DNA of 64,000 nt from Cornus controversa (taxonomy: Eukaryota; Streptophyta; Magnoliopsida; Cornales; Cornaceae). The notes under the pieces are model-generated. The model made no database searches. It was not told where the DNA came from and saw nothing but the letters and a program-made list of their open reading frames with translations. Numbering within the stretch: the stretch's first letter is position 1; each line of letters starts with the position of its first letter. Where the stretch lies: positions 48,839,836 through 48,903,835 of the forward strand of contig CM048849.1 of the NCBI GenBank assembly GCA_026545225.1, written 5' to 3'. Shown piece by piece: positions 1 to 12,400 of the stretch. A program made the position numbers and the translations under genes.

Positions 1-900
1 TACTAACAAGATATGATCATAAAGGGTTATTGTAGTCTCTCACACTTGTAAATAACATATACAATGTGTATTTTTAAGCCCTTGAAATAATATAGTTATT
101 TGACAACCAAAATAGCCATTAGATTCAAATTCACGTAAAAGTAGTCGACTTATAAGTAGACTATTCATTTAGGAATAGTTGGTTGTTTCATATTTACATC
201 ACAGATTTTGAGGCTCTGTAATAATAAGTCAACTTATGCAACTAGGTAAGTCGACTTATAAGTGATACTTCAGCAACTCTCTTATTTACATTAAAAACAT
301 TTAAGTAAATCTACTTACTTTAAGTTATTTAATGTAAATAAGTAAAGTACCCCTCATTTGGATTCAATAAAAATAGTTTCAAAATAAAATTTCAAGTGAA
401 TCAAAATCTAATTTTTCAGTCTTAGTACAAAATGAATTTTCACATTTTTGAGATAAAAATTCATCGTGCAATTTGAATAACCAAATCAAGTCATTTGGAG
501 TTGAGAAAATTCATATGATCATGATAAATCATAGGGTACAATTACTGGGACTTTTTATGTCAAAATTCATTGAAAAGTTTATATTTACGTTTTTGCCCCT
601 AAAATCTAACATTCAGTCAAATTTTTGGGCTAAGTTCCTAAAGTAGTAATGGTGCATGACAAGGCTTTATAAAATGAGTCAATTGAGTTCAAAGCCTAAG
701 TTAATGTATCTAAGAACCATAAATGATACGATTAAAAGACATAGTCCTAGTATGGCTTAATAGTTGAGTTCTTCCAAAACTTATGAAAGTTTGAGTTAAC
801 GTAACCTTAGTAAAGGTCTCATGATATGATATGAATGATATGTATTGATCCTAGAGCTTTCATGTGAGCAAATCAAAGTAACTTTACAAAGATTACCTTG
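1..900. other. Repeat-like AT-rich DNA, no gene
   Basis: I see no gene here. The 14-bp string GTCGACTTATAAGT occurs at 144-157 and again at 250-263, inside a stretch with related imperfect palindromes. It adjoins the LTR-like block that starts near 901, so it may be retrotransposon-derived or old flank. No open frame of interest is present. Confidence 0.4.
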
Positions 901-2390
901 TGAGTTGCGCGGTGCGAAAGTTGGTTTAAAACCTAGAGGGTGAATAAGTTCACTTGCTCCTTAAATTTTCAGATTAATTCAATTTTAAGTCCAATTAAAA
1001 ATTAACCAAACACATAAAACAAATAAAGTACAAGTAAAGTAATGATGGTACCAGATATACGTGTAAAAAACCTAAGTAAAAAAAAAAATCACAGGGAGGC
1101 AATGCCTCAGGAAATCAATCCACTATGTTGAAGTAAAGTACATCAGACTCTGTCTGAAACTTATACTCCTCTTCACTCTATTAAGAATTTGATGTGGAAC
1201 ACCTCAGGCTTACAATTACAATTTCAAGTCCAATAGCTGCAGACTTCTGGTTAACATCATGATCCTTACAGAAAGGTAGCTGGAAGAACAAAAATACTCG
1301 ACAAATATTTTGTTCCCTTCGTAGTGTAATTCAGTTCACTTTTCTTCACAAGCAAGCAATAAAAGAACCACAAATTCAATGTTTTGATCAGCAAATAATT
1401 TTAATGTAGTCTCTAAATAGCTAATCATTAAAGAACATCATTCTAAATATCACTCATGAATTATAAATGTGTACTCTCAAAAGATAGAACAATATTCTAC
1501 CCTAAAAATACTTGTAAAAACTCTCTCTCTAAAATAATATTTTTCTAAAAGTCTCTAAAATAGAGAAAACATATATAAGTATATATAAGCATAGGACTCC
1601 TAACTCTGCTTGAAAAACAAGTTAAAAACTAATATAAGACTTTCCTAGAAGTTTCAAATCAAAAAGGAATCAGAATTTTCGTCAAAACAATTTCCTTTTT
1701 GGAACAAGATAAGTAGGACGGGTACCCAAAAATCAGGACCAGTAAGACTTTGTGAAAAATCTACAGAAACTAAACTGTCGAGAAAAGTTGGACTGGTCTT
1801 GAAAATTGGGAATAAGTCCTACTTTGAAAAATCTTATTTTTAACCAGAAATCTTAGTTTTTCAAAGTAGGCTCTAAAACACAAAGTGCAACATGTCCTCG
1901 CTATACTTACCTGTACTACATGATGTGCGCATTGAATTAATTATTTTCACACACTTGTTTATCAGTTCGAAGATCAATACAGAAAATAGAAAAATATAAC
2001 TCGATCAATCAGGTTTTGAACATCGAAATGAGCCAAATATAAACTTATATCTCACATACATATACACTCACCAAGACTAAAATACCTAATCTTCAATGTC
2101 TTCATTGATCTTGATATGCATTGGTTGAAGTTTTCTTTATCTAATATTATTGCCTTCATCCATTTGTCATGTCCTTGATATGAGCTTTTGGACATAAATA
2201 GATATAATCAATATGAGCTTTGGATACATTTGCAAGATGTCATTGATCTTCTTGTCTTACTTTGAGTCTTGTCAAAATGCAACATGTTTAAGCACAAATT
2301 ACTCAAGTAAACATTAAATCATAACACTCACAATGTTTCGTTATCATCAAAATAGCTAAGACAACCTTAGTTGGAAACTTTGGTTCAACA
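901..2390 (-). mobile_element. SIRE/Maximus-like copia LTR remnant
   Basis: Read on the minus strand, the block opens at 2390 with TGTTGAACCAAAGTTTCC and continues with a TTTTGATGATAACGAAACA stretch. That opening resembles LTRs of SIRE/Maximus Ty1-copia elements as I know them. Its other end carries a 'cctagagggtgaataag' string that is common in the same repeat class. There is no coding capacity. I found no matching target-site duplication: gaagt follows the right end and ccttg precedes the left. The left boundary is therefore approximate and the copy is old or truncated. Family assignment is from memory of repeat appearance. Confidence 0.45.
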
Positions 2391-3500
2391 GAAGTGATCA
2401 AAATGTTGAATAAATTTAAACACAATTCTACCCATTGATAACAGAATTGATTGAGTTCAAGTTTTATAGTCACCAATATAAGGATGAAATCAGAATTACA
2501 TAAGATTCAATAAGTCCCAAGAGAGAGATCGATTTTTTAGAGAACTGGCTGAGTTTGGGTCGAATTCCCAAGCAATCAACTAAGTCTCTTCTGATTTCCT
2601 TGGTACTTAGCTGAGGTAGCACACATTTGATGATAAGGTTTACCATTGATAAAATTTCACAACCACAACAACTGATTTTGTTACATTACATTTGATATAA
2701 TCTTGCATTCATTGCACCGCATCTAGTTCGAGTCCGATACACACCATTATATCAGTGAGACTCAAGATTATATGGAACTCAAGCATTTAGGAAATCAGTC
2801 GAATTTTGGCAGATACCCTAAGTACTAAGGTAAGGTAACACATTTGATGATGTGCAATATTGATAAAATTTCACAAGACTATTCATCTGTTACCACATGC
2901 AGTCGTACACATTTTCGAACCACGGATTTTGGCATACAAAACAATCTCGTTAGATGACCGTTGCTTTTGGTTTTTAGAGAAGTAATGAATAAAGAGTGCA
3001 TTTGAGTAGTCAAATTTGAGAAAGGAAAGAAGAAAAAAAGAGAGACAGAGAGAGAGAGATGAGTCAGAATTGATGCTACAACATGTAAATTGATAATTAA
3101 AAAAAAAAAAAGATAGCTTTAATTGTATTTGGAACGAAAAATACTATAACTTCTCTTTCTAAAATGAGAGGAAAAAGATTAAAGATAGCTTTAGTGATTA
3201 CTTCTTTTTGTTCTTACGGTAGATCATGTTACTATATTAAATTTCCAAATAAGAAGAGAATCTTACACTATATTTTCATTTTCTTGGGAAGTCTTCTAAA
3301 GAGGGGGTGATGAATATATATATATAGTATACAATATACACATCCCTTTGACTTGAAGGCTATTTTTGTCTTTATAAAAAAATATAGATGATTAGTCTAT
3401 AACCAACTGAAAGCAACAAAACGGGTATATTAATGGTAATAAAAGGGCAGCCTAAAAAATCAATAGAAATCCGACATTATCTCGCACTTCGACCCCCTGC
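2391..3500. other. Upstream region of Di19 with a degenerate direct repeat
   Basis: There is no gene. A segment around 2600-2665 is repeated imperfectly around 2815-2880. The shared parts are acacatttgatgat and attgataaaatttcacaa. The region from 3000 to 3500 is AT-rich and contains an (AT)n run near 3315. It must include the Di19 promoter, but I cannot place a convincing TATA box or transcription start. Confidence 0.4.
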
Positions 3501-3538
3501 ATGTCATCTCCTGTCACCTCCCATAACCCACCCCCATT

Positions 3539-3562
3539 CTCTCTCTCTCTCTCTCTCTCTCT
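3539..3562 (+). repeat. (CT)n tract in the Di19 5' leader
   Basis: About twelve CT dinucleotides end nine bases before the Di19 start codon. Pyrimidine-rich leaders of this kind are common near plant transcription starts. The tract is also a potential length-polymorphic microsatellite. Confidence 0.7.
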
Positions 3563-3570
3563 AGAGACCC

Positions 3571-6159
3571 ATGGATTCAGACTTCTGGACCTCTCGCCTC
3601 GCTGCCGCAAAACACCAATTCAATTTGCACAACCACCACCGCCGTCACCACCACCACCAACACCGTCACAGCTCCCAACTAGGTTCGCTTTTTCTGTTTC
3701 TTTTTCGTGTGTGTGGGGAAAAAAATCTGTTTTTTTCATTTTTTGGGGGTGTTTTTCTGGTTTTCAGATCGATTGAGCATCGATGATTTCGAGGTGGAAG
3801 ATGATGTTCGGTCCGATTTTACATGTCCTTATTGTTACGAGGACTTCGATATAGCGTCTCTCTGCTCGCACCTCCAAGACGACCATTCTTGCGACTCCAA
3901 AGTCACCGTGAGTTTCTGTTTAGATCCATGTATGTATGCATAGAATATATGTGATCTATTCATATGTTTGTATCTATATTTAACTTCGTCATTGTGTTTG
4001 TTTGTACAGCTTCGTCTCGTGCATGTTTTCATTTTCTTTTTTCTTTCTATTGGGAAGTTATGATCTTTGCCCTGTTTTTCTTTGAGATAATTCATTTCTT
4101 CTGATTTTAATGAAAATAAAATGTGAATTTTCTGTTTTGGGGATATGCAAATTAGTAAAGTTCCAATTCTTCTTCTTGTCATGTCGTCACTGCCATTATT
4201 AGTGAAGCAATTCAAACTTGAGGTAGATTTTGGTATATGACAAATAGTTAATACGGGCATTAAAGAAAGGTATAGATATATTATACTACATAAAGTAAAC
4301 TACATATGAAACTTTGTTAGAAACACACTCAACTGATGTGATTCGTGAAGGAGTATAATGGTTTTTGTTGAAGCCTTCGAGGATGGGGAGGTGACCATGA
4401 ACGAGTTTTCATATTGAGAAGCTCAAATAAATGGGAAAAGGATTAGCTACGTTGAGTATACATTGTGGCACAACGATGATAATATGTTTCATTGCGAAAA
4501 ACTACCAGTATGGCTAGCATGATTACCGTGCATAAACTCTATGTTGCCTAACAAAAAAGAATCTTGACAATGTTGGAAACTTTTGTTTCGTTTCATTATT
4601 CCTTGACAGGCATGAGATTCTGGTTTTCTGAATATAGTTTTTCAGCCCAGAGGGTTAAAAAAGAATTCATTACCCAAAGAGAGTTGGGGAAGGGGGCAAG
4701 AAGAAGAGAAAAGTGAACAACGTCTTCATTGTTCTTCTCATTGGTTCATTGTATTTGTAATCCTTAGCCCTACAATTGATTCATGTCATGATTAATAACC
4801 AGTTTTAGTCACAAGAATCTTATACTGCATCCACTTCTTCCTCGCAGGTTTGTCCCATTTGCTCTGTTAAAGTTGCAAGCGACATGTTAAGTCATATTAC
4901 CCTGCAACATGGACCCTTTTTCAAGATATCCTTCTAAATGGAAATATCATTAATGTGTATTTTCTCCTTATAGTTTAACAACATGGGCATGTAGCTGTTC
5001 AATTCTTATTGAAAATTTTCCATAACTGAAGATTACTTGCAGAGACGTCGCAGGTTACGTAGAGCTGCAATTCCCAGCAGTCAGGCACTGTCTCTCCTGG
5101 GAAGGGATCTTCGTGAGGCCCATCTGCAAGTTCTTCTAGGAGGTGGTGGATATCAATCAAGCAATGCGTATTCATCTAATGCAGTTACTGATCCATTCCT
5201 TTCATCTCTTGTCTTGAACTATGCTGCGTCCGAGGCAGAAGAAATTTCAAAATCTGTGGTATCCAATGCTGATGACACTTCTAGAAGGACCATAGCACCA
5301 GCTCGCACATGGAAATCAAGGTTATCAATTTCCTCTCTTTCTTTCATCCATTGTTAGTGATTTATCTACTGAACTACTTGTTTGCGTATGCATAATTTAG
5401 TTGTCATTTAAGCACTTCATGGGGGATTCCTCCACCCATCATGACAAGATACTATTGCGCAGCTCTTGTGGATAGTGGTTCTTGATTAACATTGCTAACC
5501 AAAGTACTGTTACCGCACCATTAATGCACCTTTTTGTTTTTATTTTTAAGAATAAAAAAATAAAATGGTGGAGAAAAGAAGAGATGAGAACACTTATTAA
5601 AGAAACAAAAAGGAAAAATGAGAAGAAAAGAAGAGATAAGAACAAATTATGTGGAGAGAGAGTGTTCATCTTATGTAAAAACATATTGTTGATTGGGCTT
5701 AAGGCTTGTTAGATTATGTAGGATTTGGATCAACGGAAAGCAATTCATGATTCTTTCTAGTATTTTTATCAAAGCAATTCTTTTTGTTCTGATGTCTTCA
5801 AGTACATAAACAATCATGTTCGAGATTCTGCTTCTCAAAAATACACCCCAAAACAAGTTTAGAGTGGACCACTTTTATGCACCTAGGGTGATGGGCCATT
5901 TGATAAAACATGGAGCCAGATGAGTCGTTGCTGATTTTGAAGCACTTTGCTCCTTAACTACTCATACATGATGAACCTGATTTCTCTTAGACACTGCCTT
6001 TAAATCTTACTTTTAACATCTCTCTCTCTCTCTCTCTCTCCACCTTGCAGTTTTGATCCATCATTAAGTTACGAAGAGAGGGAAAAAAGGACGAGACAGG
6101 CTGCTGAAAGAGCTGCTTTTGTCCAAGATCTGTTTGTCTCAACTCTGCTACGCGACTAG
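3571..6159 (+). CDS. DI19: Di19-family zinc-finger protein (DEHYDRATION-INDUCED 19 homolog), 5 exons, 240 aa
   Basis: Exons are 3571-3682, 3768-3907, 4848-4925, 5037-5320 and 6051-6159. The phases join to 723 bp ending in TAG. The protein starts MDSDFWTSRLAAAK, the family hallmark, which fixes the start. A His-rich stretch (residues 20-33) follows. Two Cys2His2 fingers lie at C57/C60/H72/H77 and C86/C89/H100/H105. Next come a basic RRRRLRR patch (113-119, a likely nuclear localisation signal) and the conserved QALSLLGRDLREAHLQVLLG block. The C-terminal Di19_C part ends FVQDLFVSTLLRD. Family members are nuclear DNA-binding proteins induced by drought, salt or ABA and phosphorylated by calcium-dependent kinases. 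Introns 1, 2 and 4 are GT-AG; intron 3 is U12-type AT-AC. The gene converges on the MACPF gene downstream. Which Arabidopsis Di19 paralogue it matches is unresolved. Confidence 0.95.
4926..5036 (+). other. U12-type AT-AC intron (Di19 intron 3)
   Basis: The exon before it ends ...TTC AAG and the next exon must begin TTG CAG AGA CGT to give FKLQRRRR, the conserved family sequence. The intervening 111 bp start ATATCCTTC, matching the U12 donor consensus ATATCCTTT at 8 of 9 bases. They end in AC at 5035-5036. TTCCATAAC at 5018-5026 matches the U12 branch-site consensus TTCCTTAAC at 8 of 9. Its last A (5025) is 11 nt from the intron end, within the usual U12 range. No GT donor exists at this exon edge. 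A nearby CAG ending at 5042 could serve as an in-frame alternative acceptor, removing two residues. Confidence 0.93.
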
Positions 6160-7181
6160 TGGGATGCAGTAAGTTATTAAAAAAATAACGTTAATTGAGT
6201 TATTTAGCAATTCTGATGAGGGGCAATGTTGGGTGGAATTGAGCAGTTTCATATTGTTGAACAACTCAATGCATGCCTCATTGGATGTTCAGTGTGTTAG
6301 TGAGTGCTTGATCATAAGATCAATAGTTTTAAGCTTCTCTCAACCAGGCTGTTCTGCTTTATACGAAGTTTCTTTGTAGTTTCTGGAAATATATACTTTT
6401 AAGACTTTTTATGCCCTCAGAAAGCAAATTCTCAGTAACGGATAGTATGTTATGATAAAAATCATAACATTGTATAAATTTAATGATTTTGAAATAGTTC
6501 GTTTGGGTAGCAATAACGCAGACTCTTTCAGTTCCTATGATGTAGAACTGAAGTGTGATCCATTTTTCAGTTCACGAAACAAATTATTACCAGGAACAGA
6601 GTCCAGAAAGAAATTGCGTGATACATGAACATTGCTTGGTTTCATGATAATTTTGAAGCTAGGAATTAATGGGAACAATTTTGGAATTAAATCAAGAAGC
6701 TTCTACTATGATTTGATGGTAAGAATACAATGCATGTTCATTAGTTTAAACTAATTATGGGCATGCATTTTCACTGATAAGCTCAGACTAACCTAATTTG
6801 GTGCTCAAGTTCTCTCTCGTTTGATTTACTTGAGCTGTTGTTGATATTAAATAGTTGTGAGAAGTTGGAAGAAGAATGTCCTATGAAAAATATGTAATTA
6901 AGATGGATCACATTACTCTGTTGCACAGTGACAGCTATTTTACATGCTTTGTATCGCATCACAAGCAACCATGTTGAAGTGAGGTTTTTTTTTTCCCAAA
7001 GTTGTTGAAGTAAGAATTTATCATGTGATTGCCCAGTAAATCTAACACTTGTCAGCCAGTATACTGATGGTCCTACAACAATTTTTAAGCTCCAAGTAAA
7101 GGATATAAGTTTCATCATGTAACCCAATTTCTCAAACCACTTGACAGTAGCTTCATTCAGAAAAGAGTTTCCAATCCAAGA
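6160..7181. other. Di19 3' flank and intergenic DNA
   Basis: The first few hundred bases must hold the Di19 3' untranslated region; I see no canonical AATAAA that I would trust. An open frame on the minus strand (6783-7229) has a stretch vaguely like the C-terminal E domain of pentatricopeptide proteins, but it is too weak to call. No RNA gene was seen. Confidence 0.35.
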
Positions 7182-8398
7182 AATGAGAATGCAAGTATCA
7201 TTTGTTGCTACTTTTATGCTCAACCTCACATTAGAATTAAAATTCTCTCCAGTGCACTAGGAACGGCTGAGATTAGCCCAACAGTGAGTGAAATCTTCTG
7301 CATGGTTGATTCCAACCGTGTTCGATGCACCGTAGGTTAGAAGTCACTGAATGGAATTCTCTCTCCTCACCTTAACCCAGATAGGGAGTGGTTTATTCTT
7401 GTTGTGCATCATGAAATATATATATATATATATATGAGTGATGCTGTTCGAAGCATTTTCTAAATTGTATGTTTGAGCTATTTTCTAAATGAGAATGCAA
7501 GTATCATTTGTTGCTACTTTTATGCTCAACCTCACATTAGAATTAAAATTCTCTCCAGTGCACTAGGAACGGCTGAGATTAGCCCAACAGTGAGTGAAAT
7601 CTTCTGCATGGTTGATTCCAACCGTGTTCGATGCACCGTAGGTTAGAAGTCACTGAATGGAATTCTCTCTCCTCACCTTAACCCAGATAGGGAGTGGTTT
7701 ATTCTTGTTGTGCATCATGAAATATATATATATATATATATGAGTGATGCTGTTCGAAGCATTTTCTAAATTGTATGTTTGAGCTATTTTCTAAATGAGA
7801 ATGCAAGTATCATTTGTTGCTACTTTTATGCTCAACCTCACATTAGAATTAAAATTCTCTCCAGTGCACTAGGAACGGCTGAGATTAGCCCAACAGTGAG
7901 TGAAATCTTCTGCATGGTTGATTCCAACCGTGTTCGATGCACCGTAGGTTAGAAGTCACTGAATGGAATTCTCTCTCCTCACCTTAACCCAGATAGGGAG
8001 TGGTTTATTCTTGTTGTGCATCATGAAATATATATATATATATATGAGTGATGCTGTTCGAAGCATTTTCTAAATTGTATGTTTGAGCTATTTTCTAAAT
8101 GAGAATGCAAGTATCATTTGTTGCTACTTTTATGCTCAACCTCACATTAGAATTAAAATTCTCTCCAGTGCACTAGGAACGGCTGAGATTAGCCCAATAG
8201 TGAGTGAAATCTTCTGCATGGTTGATTCCAACCGTGTTCGATGCACCGTAGGTTAGAAGTCACTGAATGGAATTCTCTCTCCTCACCTTAACCCAGATAG
8301 GGAGTGGTTTATTCTTGTTGTGCATCATGAAATATATATATATATATATATGAGTGATGCTGTTCGAAGCATTTTCTAAATTGTATGTTTGAGCTATT
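7182..8398. repeat. Tandem array, four near-identical copies of about 305 bp
   Basis: Copies begin with gagaatgcaagtatcatttg at 7185, 7491, 7797 and 8101 (spacing 306, 306, 304). They end with tgtttgagctatt at about 8398. The only differences I noticed are one substitution in copy 4 (caacag to caatag) and small length changes in an internal (TA)n run. At internal junctions the four bases ttct lie between gagctatt and aaatgag and are missing at the array's outer edges, as expected for filler at a new duplication junction. The near-identity implies recent expansion. No coding capacity is evident. Confidence 0.95.
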
Positions 8399-9415
8399 AA
8401 CTTGTAACTGATGAAAAGTTGGACCATAATATGCAAACATGTTCAGATCAAGTAAACAGGGTTTAAGATAAAGCCTTTGAACAGTAAACATAATATATAT
8501 AATTTCAGATTGTTGTCCTCCCAATGGAATGCACACCACAAAAGTCGCCATTAAAATAATTTCTCGAACAGTAAGATGAGGCATCAAATCTTCTGGTTGT
8601 CTCATTAGAAAAATGCAAAATCCATCTTGATCCATTTTCTACTCAAAGCTCTTGTCACAATTCTGATAAACCAAGTCTCTTGCACAAAATTCAGAGTTCA
8701 CGACTCTTGAGGAAAATGCATAACCTAAGATTGTTTCTTGAAACACTATTATTCTTGGTTCTTATTTTCTCCTAAAAAACATAAGAGCTTAGGAGTCGCT
8801 ACCTAGGACAGGTGAAAAGGACGAGAAAATTTTCCCAAGCATGTCCATTTGGATGAATGCCTGCCAACAACAGTTGACCACGCGTTGTTAGAAGTTGTGA
8901 GTTGAACTTCTTGGTGCAGCATGAATTTGTAAGACTATTGAGCTGTTTCAACCAGTGTCGTTTGAACACGTGGCTATGATGTAGACTTTCGACATTCAAT
9001 ATCACCTACAAATCACAAATATCGCTTAAATCAATACTCTAACTCAAGATAGTAATCCTGAGATCCTACTACCATTCAAGCAACCTGATAGATTTTTCTC
9101 TGCAAACATGTCCGTCAAAAATCAGGATTAAGATGGATTAAGGTGAAAAACAAAGTATATATATATATATATAATTGAGACAAAAGCCATTCAATCTGCA
9201 GACTGACATTTGCTAAAAATAGAAGGGCAACTGAAAAAGCATCTACTACGAAAAAAATCTCGGAGAAATATGATTATTCTTTATAAAAAAAGGAGAATGT
9301 TGAACGGGGCTCAAATTGCAGCAACCCACATACATTGAAGCTGATAAAAAGATGATGTACACAAAAACATATACAACAAAATAATATATTAGGCATTTGT
9401 TCACTACAGGAATGC
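8399..9415. other. Intergenic DNA and 3' flank of the MACPF gene
   Basis: The right part must contain the 3' untranslated region of the minus-strand MACPF gene. An (AT)n run lies near 9157-9172. Minus-strand reading of 8799-9005 contains LLLAGIHPNGHAWENFLVLF, which faintly recalls a PPR repeat. It is flanked by stops and is not supported as a gene. Confidence 0.35.
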
Positions 9416-12400
9416 TCAAATCAACAAAGAATCCTCTAACATTATAGTCAATAATGAGTACTTCACTTTAATTGTGATCCTGCCGCTCTCTACACCGAGC
9501 TTTGCTCCGGTGACCACCCAATACCCCGGTGGCTCCTCCGGTCCCCTAACCATTTCCTTTGTATCCACGAAGTATGACATTTTCGGTGCTCTTGCTGGTA
9601 AGGGTGGGCCCCCGGGATAAACCGCCGAATTCACATCCACTTTTGGTTCCTTCTGAGTTGGAGTCATCCCGGTACTGAAAGTTGTGCTGATCAACATTGA
9701 CATTAATCCTGATTTCCGAGATGAGTGAGTTGGTCCATCCCACTCAGACCTACGGATCCTTGCAGATGCCACCGTTGAAAATCCAAGCCTAAGGAACAAG
9801 ACTTTCTTCATACCGATAGCCTTGACTTCAAACCAGGCCTTTGTCACGATAGAAGCAGAGTCATCAATCCGTGCTCCATTGTACTGTACTGGAGCAGTGC
9901 AGATGTGTGAGAATATGCTCCATTTGACAGGTTCAAAGTAGCCTCGATCAACCGGCTCGTCAATTGGCTCATAACTAGGATCGTCAGATAGTTGGAGGCT
10001 CGTTGGTAGAGTTGAGAGGTGCTGTAGATGGATAGCCAGGTGGTCACTCTTCTTACCTTCCAAGTATAAGCGGATGCCAGTCACTGGCCGGTTTTTGGAG
10101 TCAACCTGCAAAATAGACTTAGGAATCAGAAAGGAATTAGGAATACAAAAGAATGAGAAACAACAGTCTTCTTGAATTCTGCATAAGCAGAAAATTGTCA
10201 ATCTGTTATGCTATCCACCAACCAACTATTATAGGCACCAAAAACAATTATGAAGATAATACATTGAAAAGAAAATGTAAGGATGATAGTAATCCAACAA
10301 GGATTTGAAAAAGGCTAGAAGAGATATTCTAGTTGATAGAAACATAAAAAATATTAAATTGACAAGATCTAAATGTAGTAGTATCGATCATGGCAAACAA
10401 TTATATTAAGAAAAGTGTGTTTCTTGGTCCATTCAGATGTGGCAAGTAAAGTACCAAGGGAGTGCACAATTCACAGATAAAATAATTTGGATTTCAAAAT
10501 GTCACAAGTATTTGGTCATTCAAAAGAATAACTATTAAATTATCTTTCTGCACTTAGAAATTCCCAGCATGGGATGCAAAGCATTTGCAAAATTTGACTC
10601 CATAATATGACAATATTTATATGGTGAAACACAAGAATTTACCTTTGTAGTGTTAACATAAAGCTTTGGGCCCATAAAAGTGAACTGAAGTGATGGAGAC
10701 ACTTGTTTCTTGCGCCGATGACCAAGTGGAAAATCACCATATACTGGAGCCCACTGTCGAGGTAATTGAAATTCTAGAAATTGATGGAGTTCCTCTATTG
10801 GCGGTTTATCTGCAGTATTGATCAGTTAGCAGATACAACAGCCTACCAAAAAGAATGAAAATGACAATTTTACATATGGTGCTGTCTCAAATACCAGATA
10901 TGACTCGTGAGTGAACTTTACACTTTTCTCAGAGACATACAGGTGTTTCTCATGCACAAACTACGTACGACAGATCAACCCTCCCATGTAGCACAATATA
11001 TGATCAAAAAACAATATTGACAATCAAAACCACATTTATTATAATTAGCTAGTAATATGTTCCATGAAAATCAAAAATCTTTGGGGGATAGGGCCAATTT
11101 GGTCACAACTCCCCAACTGCCAGAAACCGAATCTTAAAAATTATTTCAATAACTTTGGTAGTGGTTCTTTTCGAAATTGTAATTAAGTGATTCTGGATCT
11201 TAAGACTTTATTAAGAGTATGAATCATCAATATAATAACTTAGTTAAAAAAGACTAAACCCAGCTCAACTCAGTAAAGCCTTCTTGCCTCACCTAGTTGG
11301 GCAAATTAACAGTTTCAGAAAAGAGTGCTGCCAGGCTCTCATAGTTGGTAAACATCTGGTAATGTTTTAAAAAGATATCAGAATAGGGGAACAGAATATA
11401 TGTTGCAACCTACTTTTCTCATCCATGCATTTGTTTGAAGACTTAGACCCTACTCCCCTTTTCTCACTCAGTAACAGCAGCAGAGGTAGGCCCTTTCAGA
11501 ACCAATTGCACATGTCTCTTACTGTTGAATGTCTCAGTGTGATAATATTCTAATCATGTTCTGAATATATTCAAATAATCCAGTCATTTCAATAATGATT
11601 TTTGGACCTAGGACAGCAATATGAAATGCCCTGTGCTTATTCTGGGAAATTAGTTGTGATTCCTCCAATTTCCACATGCTGAAGCAAAATGCAGGCCCTT
11701 GGTACCAGTTTTCATAATTTCATGGGCAAAGCAATAGGATACAACACTGGATTTTATACCCATATAAGAACCAAATGACAAGATAGAGACAATCATACTC
11801 ACACCGAAGGTACAGATTAATTGCATGGCTCAGAAACCCACTACCCCGGACACCACTCAAAAGTGAAGCTATAGGAACGAAGGACATTGATATGGCATTA
11901 GGTGACTGTGATATGGTTGAAAGCCATTGATTATGACTTTGGGCATGATCAACACCTCCCCGTCGAATATGAATGCTTAATATATCCTGCACAAAAGATA
12001 GATAAATTTGCTTATATGTTAGTCTATTCAGAAAAGGATAGTCCACACATACAGAAATAAACAACATCTGAGACAGTTACAAGAAGCTTACATCATTCTT
12101 TGAATGAGAAACGATGGACGGTCTTACTGAATTTGCAAATGGTACACGTCGATCCCAGTCTACAGAGCGGTCATCCTGTAACAATGATGGGGATATTAAA
12201 CTAAAATGAGGATACTCAGCGCTATGTTGTTTTCATTTTAGTTACAAGTTTTGAACATTAATGATTCAAGTAAATTTGGGTACTATTATCTATTCCTATC
12301 ATGTCTCTCTTGTTCTTTCCATGAACTCCTAGAAAAAAACCTCAATCGACGTGCCCATATCTAGTCAACAATAGATTCTTTAAACAGATTGGTGTGTTGG

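Noticed and set aside
6783..9005. Possible pentatricopeptide-repeat pseudogene on the minus strand (8799-9005, 8309-8635, 6783-7229)
   Set aside because: Isolated phrases such as LLLAGIHPNGHAWENFLVLF and a W-rich tail faintly recall PPR and E domains, in a plausible order. But the frames are separated by stops, one overlaps the tandem repeat, and no repeat periodicity can be shown. A profile search would decide.
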